Source: Aedes albopictus (lineage: Eukaryota > Arthropoda > Insecta > Diptera > Culicidae). From it: a DNA stretch of 64,000 bases. Positions 11,707-23,868 of the stretch are shown piece after piece. Where the stretch lies: NCBI RefSeq assembly GCF_035046485.1, contig NC_085137.1, positions 348,306,505 through 348,370,504 of the forward strand, written 5' to 3'. The notes beneath the pieces were generated by a model. That model had not been told where the DNA came from. It was given only the letters and a program-made list of their open reading frames with translations, and made no database searches. Numbering within the stretch: the stretch's first letter is position 1; each line of letters starts with the position of its first letter. The position numbers were made by a program, and so were the translations under genes.

Positions 11707-12908
11707 TATTGATTCCCTGTTCAACTGAAATGTTTAAAGCCAGTTTGAGGTTGAAATATCTTCCCAAAATCTGGTTACAAATTCGTGTTGTATTTATTCC
11801 TAAAGCCAATAAAAAAAGATAAAAGGAATACAAAATCTTTCAGGTCAATTAGTCTTTTGTCATTTATGCTGAAAGTGATGGAAAAAAAACTTAGATTACT
11901 ACATAAAATCTAAATACATATTTAGTAACGATTCCATTGAGTAAAAATCAATTTGCGTATCATCAGCATGGAAATTCGACAATAACAGTACTACATACAC
12001 TGGTAACAACAAAAGTTGAGTAAATTTTTGAGACTAAGGAGATCTTATTAGCTGTTTAGAAGGAGCCTTTGACAATGCTTCTCACAATTCAATGACAAAT
12101 GCGATGATCAAGCATAACTTTAATAAGTGTATAGTGAATTGGATTTTAAGAATGTTGCAAAAACGAGAAACAATTTGTAATTATGGTAATTCAACAACTG
12201 TGGTTAGGACTGTGAAAGGTTGTCCACAAGGAGGTGTTCTGTCACCTCTATTGTGGTCGTTAGTAGTTGACGAACTAATATACAATCTTAAAGCATAATA
12301 ATCGGATTTGAAGATGATACAGTAATCATAGTACGTGATAAATTTGAACAAGTGATTAGAGACAGACTGCAGTATGCTTTAGCATTAACTTTAGCGTGGT
12401 GTAAAAATGAGGGGTCATCAGTAAACCCTCATAAAACTGCTATTATTCTGTTTACACGAAGGAGGAAGTATAAAATACTAGATATTTACTTGGATTCATC
12501 AAAAATTCTGCTCTGTCTAAAAGTTAAATATTTGGGAGTAATTCTTGACAACAAGAATTGGAACTTGCACATTGATCAAATACTGAATAATGCCAAGAAC
12601 GCCTTATGGGTAAGCAAGAAAACTTTTGGTAATAAATGGCCCATTCAACATCATATAAGATTTTGTGTTTGCCGGGGGGGGGGGGACTTTAGTCAAAAAT
12701 GATCCATTGGATCTATAGGCTAATGTAGGGCCCAGAATAATATATACAACTTTGATTTGGTGGCCGAAAACTAAAGTTAGGAACATCATAAAATAAAAGT
12801 TGAAAAACTACAAAGACTTGCTACAACTTCTATCACAGGAGCTATTCGTAATACGCCCACCAAAGCATTGTATACAATGCTACATATTCTACCGCTACAT
12901 TTGTTTAT
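11707..12908 (+). pseudogene. I/LOA-like non-LTR element, reverse transcriptase
   Basis: The frames read LRLKYLPKIWLQIRVVFIPK (the RT-0/1 'P..W....V..IPK' block), a decayed LDISGAFDN-like patch (EGAFDNASHNSM), GCPQGGVLSPLLWSLVVDEL (RT block 4), GFADDTVIIVRD (the catalytic FADD block) and VKYLGVILDNKNWNLHI (RT block 7). Stops at 12296 and 11820 and several frameshifts kill it. The end LPLHLF runs directly into the TTAT duplication at 12905-12908, and the frame resumes at 15380. Confidence 0.85.
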
Positions 12909-15379
12909 GACACATTCTACCGTGACGTTACAACGTTTTGACGCATTCGTAGTCAGATTTTCCACTATAACTCATGAAAACGAGGGTAAACCTTAAAATA
13001 TTTTTTCATATTCGGATTCCTTGTAAAATTTCTGATATATTTGGCCTATTGAACATTAAGTTTTCATTAGAAAAACGTGTTCAAAATGCGTATTTGTAGC
13101 GTGACGTTACAACGCGCTAGAATCCGACCCTCTCTAACGCGCTACCAACATCTTAAAAAATCTGCTCGGATTTTTATGATATTCTTATTTTTTTTCCACC
13201 ATTGAAATTTATTGGTTTGTTCTTCAATTCAATGGAATAAAACATTTAAATTTCGGATTTGTTCTTGGATAATTGACTTTTACGTTTCGTGACGTTACAA
13301 CGCCCGTTCAGTTTCAAACAGGGTTCTGCTCGCGTTGTAACGTCACGAAAATGCGCATCATTTTAGAATCAGAATAATCAGCCAATTATTCTGATTCTAA
13401 AATGATGCGCATTTTCGTGACGTTAAGAGGGCCCATATAGCCGAGGCGGTTATTGATCCAAAGACATACCTGAGGATCTGCATACCACTTAGGGGCATCA
13501 ATTCCTGTGATTCCAGAGAAAATAGACCTAATTCTGACGAAAAAAAAACCATCCTATACATGTCAGAGTCATAATTACTTGGAGAGTTAGTGTCTTTGAC
13601 AAAATTGTTTGATAAGTGAAAAACTTACAGCTGATTTACTATTGGATGTGGGATTCTGACACACTGGGCGACACTAATTAAAAGTTTACAATAGTTTACA
13701 AACGATTAGAATTTCTCAAAAACGTTTTCAACAAATTTTGACTAATTGAGAAACTATTTTTTGGCAAAATTTTTGGGCACTTTATAAAAAGTTACAACAT
13801 GTTGAATATTTTTTGAATAGGCTGAGTGTACCAGTTATTGCCAGTTAGTGGTTGCCTATTTGGCTGTAGTGGTATTCATTTCTGCCACACAGTGGTGGTA
13901 GTTGCAAATTTTCAAAAGCATGCCAATTTTACTAATTACTCAAAACACATTCAACAAGCCGTAACTTTTTATATATCAAAAATTAGCAAATTTTGACTAA
14001 TAGTTCCTCATCTTGTTATCTGTAATTTCTACAAATTTGGACTTGATTGGTTAGCTCAACACAAATATGGAGCGCTTAAAGCAGAATCATATTTTTGACT
14101 GTTGTTCTATCTTTTAACTCTTATATCTTAGGAATAATGAATCAAATCAAATTAAATTTTGAAAGTTAAGAATTAAATATTGATCTTTGATTACTATTTG
14201 ATTTGAATACAATGTGTCCAAAGTGAAAAAAGTTGCAGCTTGTAGAATACTTTTCAAGAAATTCTAATCCCTTTACTGCTTTTGCAAAATGGAAACTAAC
14301 GTCTTCTAGTGGCAATATCTTGCATCTATTGGTAAATCAACCACAAGTCCTTTACTTACCAAACAACTTTGCCGAAGAAATCGTATTTCTATGTAATAGG
14401 GATACTGAGATGTATGAAATTTAAAATTTGTAAGTTCTCTAGCGCCGCCTGTTGGTGGAACTTTAAATCCAACTATCCATCAACTGTAAGTCTTTGACCA
14501 ACTTAATAACTTCGTAATTTCGTCAGGGTTTCGTCTGTTTTCTACTGATATCACATAAATTTTCGGTTTGAGTGGTATTTGATTACGAATAAAAAATTGT
14601 ACAATATCACAGTACAATTACATTGTAGATTTTGGCCAAACACTATCTCCCCCGTCCTACAAAAGTCTACGTAGTTTATGAACGGGCAATGGTACGCAAT
14701 TTATGAACGATATCTTGAAAAAGAGCTCATACACAATGAGAACGAAACTGTTTTGAATATAGAACAACGTTTGTCCAATTCAGAAGCCGTCCAAGCCACA
14801 AAGATTTGGTCTTTTCCACAGAACTTTTTTTCGTGACGTTACAACGCAAACTTCAACCAGGTGAAACTCAGGCTCCCGTGAACCGATTTTCTTTCTTTTA
14901 GTCTCATTTGAAAGATCTTTTCGAGTACAAAGAGCATACAAAATTTCAAATTTGTAACGTTTCCCGTTTTAGAATAAAATTTAAAAATGTTGATTTTTCG
15001 TGACGTTACAACGCAATAAAAACCCATACTATGATCAGCCATATTTCAGAGTTGTAAAGGCTTCCGATTAAAATTCTTTTTATGCTAAAAAATCTACATA
15101 CATTTACCTATAAGTGATGGAAGACTTTTAAAAAATCAGTATGTTGGTGTTTCAAATATGTACGACAGTTTTTATGAAAAGTGTGCCTAAATGACTTAAA
15201 ATCACGATTTTAATGTTAATCTTAATCGTCGTTCAATTTATATTTATTGTCATACTAATATCATGTCGAATACAGTTTTGGATGGCAAAAGTAATGTAGA
15301 ATGTGATAAAAATGTCAAATATGCCATAACTAAACTTTGAAAAATTGGTATTGATGATACGGGGCCCGTAGAATGTGTC
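12909..15379. mobile_element. Unassigned 2.47-kb TIR element with TTAT duplication
   Basis: The left end GACACATTCTAC (12909-12920) and right end GTAGAATGTGTC (15368-15379) are perfect 12-bp inverted repeats. TTAT flanks both sides (12905-12908 and 15380-15383). Removing the element and one TTAT restores the frame of the host non-LTR element (LPLHLF to IQLKVEKKSLRLKR), which supports the boundaries. Inside are repeats of GTGACGTTACAACG at about 12922, 13101, 13289, 14833 and 15000, an inverted copy near 13333, and a 41-bp perfect hairpin. A short decayed segment at 13440 resembles a tRNA-derived A box. No transposase was recognised. Confidence 0.75.
13338..13425. repeat. Perfect 41-bp hairpin
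   Basis: Positions 13338-13378 and 13385-13425 are exact reverse complements separated by a 6-nt loop (CAGCCA). The outer part of each arm contains GTGACGTTA, half of the repeated motif of the surrounding element. A structure this perfect in otherwise diverged DNA suggests a recent inverted duplication or template switch. Confidence 0.85.
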
Positions 15380-15950
15380 TTATACAGCTTAAAGTTGAGA
15401 AAAAATCACTAAGATTGAAAAGAACACAAGATTTGTATACTGTTGTAGATCTTAGGGGTCATCATATTCATTTATTTATTTATTTATTTTTAACTTTTAA
15501 TTTTGTAAGAGGGAAAAGCCCCTTTAAATGATTTCCAAATTTACATGTTGAAGCCGATAGGGGTCTTCTTACTATTTTGAAAGATCTTAACATCAATACT
15601 TTAGTTGCACATGAAAACCGAATAGAGAGGCAGTATAACTTTGAACGACTATTCGTTGTTATTTTTCCGAATCGTATTGAATGGGAATCAGGGGGGCCTA
15701 ATATTCGTTCAGGTTTAGTATACTACATATGTTATAATGTTCTTTACAGATTGCTCCACAATGGGTGACAGTGATGGAGCTGGTGTCAGTGGCCCTGGAA
15801 TCAGCTTATCAATTGCTATGGGCAGATGGGCAATGTTTATCAGGTTAAATTCGTTCCTTCTAAAATGCTTAAAACGCGTTGTCGATTATCACATCCGTGA
15901 TGTTCGTCTGGATATTCATGTGAACTCCTACGCCTAAATTTGGAATGTCC
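15380..15950 (+). pseudogene. I/LOA-like non-LTR element, RNase H remnant
   Basis: The frame continues from the RT as IQLKVEKKSLRLKRTQDLY. After a (TTTA)n patch at about 15467-15490 it gives FPNRIEWESGGPNIRSGLVY and then GAGVSGPGISLSIAMGRWA. The last two match the RNase H start of I/LOA-like elements (W..GGP..R.GL..YTDGS, then GAG..G). The DGS aspartate region is damaged (DCSTMGDSDG). No intact domain remains. Confidence 0.7.
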
Positions 15951-15989
15951 ACAGTGACTCTTTTACACAAATTTGTATACGTTATTCTT

Positions 15990-16850
15990 AACCTTAGGTA
16001 TATTGAAGCAGGGTGATGCGCTAGAAATTTGGAGTTCAATATGGTTCCCGAATGAGCCACTAGAAGAGCTGGCGTGCAGAGGAACGATATCGTCGTCACA
16101 CGGTCGCACGTGCTACCGGGTTTTACACACGACATCGATATCATCGGAAATGACCGTCCAGCCGTTAAAGAGGCATTCATATGCCTTTTGAAATGGGGGC
16201 AGCAAGAATTGATCTCGCAATCAACATCAGCCAGACGAATTACATAATCGCTGATAGACACCATGGGTCCCATGGTGATGTTGGTAGAGAAGTGGTGGAA
16301 AATTGCAAATAGTGGGAGAATGTGAGTACCTAGCTCCAGTGTCTTTCAACTGCGAATAGGACTTTCGACTTCCTATGGCTTCCGAATATAAAGTTCGCGT
16401 AATATGAGATACTTATGCTAATGGTTGTTCAATACGGTCAAAATACTTGCACGTTTAAGAAAGTCGTCCGGAGAGCATTTGGTGTTTTTGGACGTAAGCA
16501 GCTGCGAACAATACTCGGCAGTCAAGAGGAAAACGGCATCTGGTGACGTCACATGAATCACAGACGCTACTAAATGTATAAACTAAATGCTACTGTCAAG
16601 GTAATATAATACGGCAGGCTGAGTTGGGCTGGTCATGTGCCAATGATGCTGGAAGAAAATATTATGTTGATGAGAAAAACAGGGAGAGGCTAGTATTTCC
16701 GTGGCAAGCCGCGCGAAGATGAGCCCAAAGAGGACTCACTCAACGTTTAGGGGGACTGGAAGTGATTAGCCCAGGACCGAGTCCAGTGCAGATAGATGTT
16801 TCTATCGGCGTACATTCTACGAAACGAATTGTAACCCATCAAGTATCCAA
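15990..16850 (+). pseudogene. Decayed RTE-like reverse transcriptase, 3' half
   Basis: Broken frames retain LKQGDALEIW (from LRQGDGLSCLLF), 'DIDIIGNDRPAVKEAF' (from the FADD block and its downstream helix), ARIDLAINISQTNYII (from IGLVINVSKTKYM), LRTILGSQEENGIW (from LRTIFGGVQENGVW) and YGRLSWAGHVPMM. The order matches the intact RTE at 27754-30756. Many stops and indels show that it is old. Confidence 0.7.
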
Positions 16851-16859
16851 GTAAGTTTC

Positions 16860-18130
16860 ATAAACATTTTCAATAAGTTGAATTTACGAACTTATCAATT
16901 GCAATAAACTTCGCTAACTGAAAAAAGGTGATGCGTATTGCCTTAAACTGAACTAAAAGAACAAATCAAGTCCTCATATGGACGAAAAATCGACCAGCCC
17001 CTTTCGTAAACTAAATATGCTTAATATTTACTGATAAAGTTCTTATGTAATGAAGGATCTAACAAAGAATTGATTCAGGCTACCAATCCAGTTAATATCA
17101 GTGACGCACGCAGCAAAGTAAATCCACGCAATCAATCGCAGCGCAAAAGTTCCGTACATTCATCACCTCGCGAAAAATCCAGCCCTTTACCACAGTCGTC
17201 GTACTTCCAACGAAACCATTTATTTGAACTGCACCAACTCAAAACCCGTCTCGTATTTACTTTCCAAACGACGACACCAACGAGTTGGTAGGTTGATACA
17301 TCATCGTTGTTGGTGTCAGACACTGACTGGTGTTCTGTGCAACCAACCAGCATTCAAATCTATTCGCATCCAAGCTCTTGGTCGTTGCTATCGCGCGAAA
17401 CCGGAATGAAAGCATGCGGGAATCATTGTACCTACACTCTCACAGGCGGAGATCGAACCTGATGAGCGTTCTGAATCCCTCCTCGGTCGCGCGCGTCGAG
17501 TGTATACTACTATCACCGTTCACAACATTCGCAGGCTACACCCAAGAAAAGAATAATGGATTCCAATATTGTGGGAAAATTTAAGTTTTAGACTGAACAC
17601 TGTTGATCAACTCTAGTTTGCTACTAACTACGAGCAACATTTTCTTCCTTTTCCCGTGTCGAACAATGCACTCGCGACTGTAGATCATTAAGATTTTAGA
17701 AGCCGTCATTTATATCATCGTTCTCATTGGAATTTCAAAAGCAGTTTTTTTTGTTGAAAACACTGTTCTCTGTGTAAAAATCTTTTCATTACAAAAACAT
17801 ATGTTTTGAACGAGAAAACTGCTTTCGAAATTTAAATGATTACTTCTTCAATTTTAACTTTTTTTCTCACTCACTGTTGACTTTCCACGCCGAACAATGC
17901 TTTTCCAGCAAAGAATCTTTCAAAACTAGCAACGCACTTCTGGCAAAAATTTAAAATATTTAATATTCTCCAAAACCATCCACGCACAAGCCCATTGTTA
18001 AACATCCACGTCGAACAAGAAACTCCCGGCAAAGATCCTTCGTAATCAGTCACATGCACGCTCGCTATACGCGCACTGCGCCAAATCTTCCACTCCAGGC
18101 AAAGTATCATCGAAACTAGTTTTTGTACAA
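16860..18130. other. Unassigned region before the PGRP-LC-like 5' exon
   Basis: No protein was recognised. The stretch 17070-17585 is less AT-rich than its surroundings and has CpG-bearing words such as CGGTCGCGCGCGTCGAG, but only short open frames. From about 17870 to 18110 there are loosely repeated motifs (CCACGYCGAACAA followed by CGGCAAAGATC-like words). It could hold promoter or alternative 5'UTR sequence of the downstream gene. That is a guess from position. Confidence 0.35.
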
Positions 18131-18144
18131 AATTGTATAAGCGC

Positions 18145-18449
18145 CTAGCAGTTCAGATTTGGGTGTAACAACCAGTGTTAGTAGGTCGTATTACTACACC
18201 CTCTCAGCACGTCTCCACGAAGCATTCGTGTTAGTCGCCGGCGGATCGCGAAACCGATTGGATCGTTCAAGCGCGCAATCAAGTAGTGGTGTTTAGGATC
18301 ATTATCGCAAATCCGCGAACGGACAGGACACAAAGAGAAGCTGCAGTGCTAGTGCCGATAGATCGAGCGCGACATCGCTGTTCAACGCTGGAGAACCAGT
18401 TGGAAGCAGTTTTCGCGAAGAGTGTTTTATGAGCTAATTGCGTGCAAGG
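18145..18449 (+). promoter_or_regulatory. Candidate 5'UTR first exon of PGRP-LC-like gene
   Basis: A relatively GC-rich stretch has no long open frame but ends at a good donor, AAGG|GTGAGC (GT at 18450). It starts near an initiator-like word, GCAGTTCAGATT. This composition and the donor look like a noncoding first exon. The nearest downstream coding acceptor on this strand is at 33408/33415, which would give an intron of about 15 kb filled with transposons. RNA evidence is needed; this is inference from sequence style and position. Confidence 0.35.
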
Positions 18450-19112
18450 GTGAGCGCATACGATAAGCATCATGTTTGCCATTCGGGACGTTTGATAGTG
18501 GCCACACAGTAATTGAAGACTTGATTGAAATGGTTTTTATCTATAAACATATTAACACGCAAAACAACGCTTGTAACCGGAAAGCCACGAAGAGATACAA
18601 ACAGGTCTGTCCACCCCTTCCTGTGCTCTCTCCGCGCGCGCTATCACAAATTTGTTTTGTGTTTTGCAACAAACCCCGAAAACATACGAAAAGCTGAACG
18701 AATACCTGTCTGCTGAATGATCACGCCAGCAGCCATTCAATATTCGCTGATCGCTGTGATGGAGATCGTCGTCAAAACAGTTTCACTGGCGAACACAACA
18801 CAATGATCACTGATCACCCATTGTACGTATTGGTAGACAGCACTATGATCAGACATGGGAGAAGTCAAACTGATAATCTTTTTCTTTGGCAAATAGAGAC
18901 GATTATGTGAGCTCAATGTTAATGAATATGTGAAATTAGTAGGTATGGCTATTCCAGAGAACAACAACGGCGTGAAAAATGTTTGACAAAGTGACTTGCA
19001 ACTCATGATTCATATAGTGGACATGCAATTTCTACTTCGTATAGCATTTCCGTGTAAACAGATGCACCAACGAAACTTCTTTGAAGAAGTACAAGACTGT
19101 TTTCATACATAC

Positions 19113-19278
19113 ACCCGATTCTTTTTTTGCTATAACTCAGTCAACTTTGAACCAATTAACTTAATTTTTTGTACACGGATAGTACTAATCGTGCCGACAT
19201 GTGAACAAAATTTCATGAGAATTGGTTAAAGATTGACTCAGTTGTAGCAAAAACTAGCTCGTGCATAAAAGAATCGGG
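19113..19278. mobile_element. Short foldback MITE
   Basis: CCCGATTCTTTTTTTGCTA at the left and AAAAGAATCGGG at the right are inverted. Internal words (ACTCAGTCAACTTTGAACCAAT, with ATTGGTTAAAGATTGACTC inverted) continue the symmetry. Confidence 0.6.
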
Positions 19279-19667
19279 CGAATTCATGCGTGAGGAAGGA
19301 CCAGCCTGAGGCTGAAAACTTCTCTAATAAAGAAATAACATCTGTGATAAAATTTGTAGAACTTTGATTAAAAGATGCACTCTTTCTTCATACAATGAGA
19401 AAAAGAAACCTTAGACAAAAATATGTAAACGCGCATTATGATCAAAACTGCTACGTCATTTACATTACGGTAAAATCTTCATTTGATTATAAAGATGGCT
19501 TTTTGATGGCAAAAATCCACATGATGATACGTTAATAATGGTATACTTCCAAAGTGCTTACTTTGCTTTGATGAGTCCAAATTCATACCGTGCTTTAAGG
19601 TGCTGGTGTCAATTCCCGGTACACTTCAGAATCTTTTCGTCTTGGAAATTCCTTCAACTACCCTCCT

Positions 19668-19750
19668 AGACATATAGCCGAAGCGGTAAACGAACGTGTA
19701 ATCAGCAAGGCCATGCTGAGAACACCTGGGTTCGATTTTATAGGTCAAGC
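19668..19750 (+). mobile_element. tRNA-derived SINE fragment
   Basis: TAGCCGAAGCGGTAAACG resembles a pol III A box and CTGGGTTCGATTTTA a B box, spaced about 50 nt apart. A polymorphic 'AATCAGCAAGGCCATGCTGAG' hairpin lies between them. This is the head of mosquito tRNA-related SINEs. No functional tRNA cloverleaf is completed. Confidence 0.5.
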
Positions 19751-19851
19751 ATATTTTTCTATTGGAAATATCCTTGACTTTTTAGGTATAGAAAATCTAG
19801 TACCAGCACACGATATACGAATGCGAAAATGATTCATTGGTAAAAATGATC

Positions 19852-19978
19852 TTAACCTTCCGTCACTCGCGCGATTGACCACCACCGTCAGCACCACGCT
19901 AACGCTGAGTACAAACAGCGATATTCTTTCAACGTGTTGTACAAAATACAACAGCGTGATCACTCGAGGGATAATTAA
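19852..19978. mobile_element. TTAA-flanked MITE, copy 3
   Basis: It runs from TTAACCTTCCGTCACTCGCG to ACTCGAGGGATAATTAA, with TTAA at both ends. It is close to the copy at 10075-10198. Confidence 0.65.
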
Positions 19979-20125
19979 CAATTGTGCCAGTGTTCCTATA
20001 ATAATAAGCTAAGAAGCAGGCTTTATCCCAGTGTGGACCTTACGCCAAAAAGAAGAAAAGTGAATACAAGTAGATGTTCGATATACCTAATCAACATGTG
20101 AGATCAGCTACTTTGTGAACAACTA

Positions 20126-20688
20126 CAGTGTCGGACAAAACAATAAGACCACCAGCCATTTTTCATACAAAATGGTCAAGTTTGACGATGTGATGTTTGG
20201 TTTATAGTGAACCGATATAGCTGAAATTTTGACAGTCGCCATGGAGTTACGTGAATTTTGATTTGTATTTAATTGAGTGAGTTCTGCTCATTACATCAAA
20301 AGTTACAGATATACGAAACGACAATATAATAGGACCACTTTCAGATTGCCATTATCAAATGATATATGAGAGTATCTGATACTAGATGATTGATAAACAA
20401 GTACTAAGATTAAGGATGCCATTTAAACTTGGGGACATTTTTATTAAATTGACCACAAATATTCAACATAAAAATTTGGTGTCAGAATTTTGTCGCATCG
20501 GATATCTGTAACTTTGGAAGTAGTGAACAGAACTCAATCAATTTAATAAAAATCAAAATTCTAGTAAATCCATGTCGGCTGTCAAAATTTCAGCCAAATC
20601 GGTTTACTAGAAACCGAATACCATATCGTCAAAGCTGATCATTTTGTATGAAATAGGACCAGTGGTCTTATTGTTTTGTCCGACACTG
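20126..20688. mobile_element. 563-bp MITE, CAGTGTCGGACA ends, TA duplication
   Basis: CAGTGTCGGACAAAACAATA at the left is repeated inverted at the right end. TA dinucleotides at 20124-20125 and 20689-20690 flank it. The inner parts are also inverted, for example TTTTCATACAAAATGGTCAA versus GATCATTTTGTATGAAATAG. The ends resemble Tc1/mariner-mobilised MITEs. No open frame of note is present. Confidence 0.85.
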
Positions 20689-21064
20689 TAGGTTAACAAT
20701 ACATGTATTCTTCGATATAACGTACCCTCGATATAGCAAATTCGATATAACATATAATATAACATACTAGCTGTCCCGGCAAACGCTGTCTTGCCAATCT
20801 TGTGGGGGTTTGACAGCTTTGAGGCTCATTTAAGCACCTCACTCTAGATTGGTTTGATTTCAATCATGTTGATTTTCTTCCCAGCTCATAAAAATCAGTA
20901 CTTTATCAATTTTGCAAATTTTTGAGTTGATTTTCGTAACTTTTTATACATATAAACACAGCTACCACGAATACGAATCGAAACGTGCAAGGGTCATGCT
21001 GATCAGTTCAGCCGTTTGTGAGTTTTGTTGCCTCAAAGCAAATTCAAACTCATTTTTATATATA

Positions 21065-21198
<134 letters not shown>

Positions 21199-21205
21199 TA
21201 ACATA

Positions 21206-21392
21206 TAACGTACATTTTGCTTCGATATAACGTACAACATTGAAAATTTCAATTTTTCCCAGGAATAACTCTCAGATAATTTGCGAAACCACTCAAATCA
21301 ATGTTTTCTTGCAGTATTAACCTTGTTACCTAGAATTAGCGCAAATTGGGGAGAATATTAGTGTACGTTATATCGAAGCAAAATGTACGTTA
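21206..21392. mobile_element. 187-bp MITE with 31-bp perfect TIRs
   Basis: Positions 21206-21236 and 21362-21392 are exact inverted repeats containing TTTTGCTTCGATATAACGTA. The motif TTCGATATAACGTAC recurs at about 20714 and around 25370-25435 near the palindrome centre. The right TIR ends exactly where RTE and palindrome similarity starts; ACGTTA is shared. Confidence 0.8.
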
Positions 21393-23284
21393 CAAACAGA
21401 AGCGGAAACAGCAGACCCGCCTCTTTCGGGAGAAAAAGCGCCGCCTGGAAGAAGCGGAGTGTGAAGAAATGGAACTGCTGTGCCGTTCCCAAGAAACACG
21501 GAAGTTCTATCAGAAGCTCAACGCATCCCGCAACGGCTTCGTGCCGCGAGCCGAAATATGCAGGGATAAAGACGGAGGCCTCTTGACGGACGGACGTGAG
21601 GTGATCGAAAGGTGGAAGCAGCACTTCGATCAGCACCTGAACGGCGTGGAGAACGTAGGCACAGGAGCCCACGGCAACGGAAGGAACGACGACGCCAGTG
21701 CAGCGGAGGACGGAAATGAACCAACTCCCACGCTGAGGGAAGTTAAGGATGCCATTCACCAGCTCAAAACCAACAAAGCAGCTGGTAAGGATGGTATCGC
21801 AGCTGAACTCATCAAGATGGGCCCAGAAAAGTTGGCCACCTGTCTGCATCGGCTGATAGTCAGGATCTGGGAAACCGAACAGCTACCGGAGGAGTGGAAG
21901 GAAGGGGTAATCTGCCCCATTCACAAGAAAGGCGACCATTTGGAATGTGAGAACTTCAGGGCGATCACTATTTTGAATGCTGCCTACAAAGTGCTATCCC
22001 AGATCATCTTCCGTCGTCTGTCACCTAAAACAAATGAGTTCGTGGGAAGTTATCAAGCCGGCTTCATCGACGGCCGGTCGACAACGGACCAGATCTTTAC
22101 CGTACGGCAAATCCTCCAGAAATGCCGTGAATACCAGGTCCCAACGCACCACCTGTTCATCGACTTCAAAGCGGCATACGATAGTATCGACCGCGCAGAG
22201 CTATGGAGAATCATGGACGAAAACGGCTTTCCTGGGAAGCTGACTAGACTGATTAAAGCAACGATGGACGGTGTGCAAAACTGCGTAAAGGTTTCGGGTG
22301 AACTATCCAGTTCATTCGTATCTCGCCGGGGACTGCGACAAGGTGACGGACTCTCATGTCTACTCTTCAACATCGCGCTAGAAGGTGTGATGCGACGAGC
22401 CGGGCTCAACAGCCGGGGAACGATTTTCACAAAATCCGGTCAATTTGTGTGCTTTGCGGACGACATGGACATTATCGCTAGAACATTTGGAACGGTGGCA
22501 GAGCTGTACACCCGCCTGAAACGCGAAGCAGCAAAGGTCGGACTGGTGGTGAATGCCTCAAAAACAAAGTACATGCTGGTAGGCGGAACCGAAAACGACC
22601 GGATCCGTCTGGGTAGTAATGTTACGATAGACGGGGATACTTTCGAGGTGGTGGAGGAATTCGTCTACCTCGGATCCTTACTGACGGCTGACAACAACGT
22701 GAGCCGAGAAATTCGGAGGCGCATCATCAGCGGAAGTCGGGCCTACTACGGGCTCCAGAAGAAACTGCGGTCGAAAAAGATTCACCCACGCACCAAATGC
22801 ACCATGTACAAAACGCTAATAAGACCGGTGATCCTCTACGGGCACGAGACATGGACCATGCTCGAGGAGGACCTACAAGCACTCGGAGTTTTCGAGCGAC
22901 GCGTGCTAAGAACGATCTTCGGCGGTGTGCAGGAGAACGGTGTGTGGCGGAGAAGGATGAACCACGAGCTCGCTGCACTTTACGGCGAACCCAGCATCCA
23001 GAAGGTGGCCAAAGCCGGAAGGATACGTTGGGCAGGGCATGTTGCAAGAATGCCGGACAACAACCCTGCAAAGCTGGTGTTTGCAACGGATCCGGTTGGC
23101 ACAAGAAGGCGTGGAGCGCAGAGAGCACGATGGGCGGACCAGGTGGAGCGTGACTTGGCGAGCATTGGGCGCGACCGAGGATGGAGAGCGGCAGCCACAA
23201 ACCGAGTATTGTGGCGTACTATTGTTGATTATGTCTTGTCTTAATGATGTTGAACAAATAAATGTATGTATGTATGTATGTATG
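21393..23284 (+). pseudogene. RTE1 element, 5'-truncated copy (left palindrome arm)
   Basis: An open frame of about 620 codons reads through the RT. Blocks include LPEEWKEGVICPIHKKGD, YQAGFIDGRSTTDQIF, HHLFIDFKAAYDSID, LRQGDGLSCLLFNIALEGV and FADDMDIIAR (catalytic), followed by the C-terminal domain ending VDYVLS at TAA. The endonuclease is absent because similarity starts at about 21387. The very short 3'UTR ends in (ATGT)n at about 23259-23284, typical of RTE. The frame seen upstream to 21346 is MITE sequence, not RTE. Confidence 0.9.
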
Positions 23285-23860
23285 TGTCGAAGACAAAGTA
23301 CATGATGGCAAAGGGTTCCAGGGAGGAATCAGCGCGCCCGCCACCCCGAAATTATATCGACGGTGATGAAATCGAGGCGGTTGAAGAATTCGTGTACTTG
23401 GGCTCACTGGTGACCACCGACATCGACACCAGCAGAGAAACTCAGAGGCGCATTGTGGCAGGAAATCGTGCTTACTTTGGACTCCGCAGAACTCTACGAT
23501 CGAATAAAGTTCGCCGTAACACGAAGTTAATCATCTACAAAACGATGATTAGACCGGTCGTCCTCTATGGGCACGACATGAACCATCGTCCACACCGCGA
23601 AAATCGGGAGGCTACGGGGGGTGGGTCACGTCATGAGGATGTCGATGTCGGATAGCAACAAGACTAAAATGGTTCTCGAGAGTCATCCGACCGGTACAAG
23701 AAGACGTGGAGCGCAGCGAGCTAGGTGGGTCGACCAAGTGGAGGACGATCTGCTGACCCTACGCAGAGTGCGGAACTGGAGACAAACAGCCATGGATCGA
23801 GTGGAATGGAGACGGCTACTATGTGCAGCAGAGGCCACCCCGGCCTTAGCCTGATCGGTG
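23285..23860 (+). pseudogene. RTE2 fragment, 3' part (left arm)
   Basis: It begins TGTCGAAGACAA, the duplicated target, and reads SKTKYMMAKGSREESARPPP and VEEFVYLGSLVTTDIDTSR to VLYGHD. It then jumps to MNHRPHRENREA, a deletion relative to the copy at 38503-39680, and ends near GWRRLLC-like residues and AEATPALA. A different, older RTE family member from RTE1. Confidence 0.85.
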
Positions 23861-23868
23861 AGGTAATT

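Noticed and set aside
19668..19750. Possible functional tRNA gene
   Set aside because: A and B box words are present, but acceptor and anticodon stems do not pair. It fits a SINE head better.
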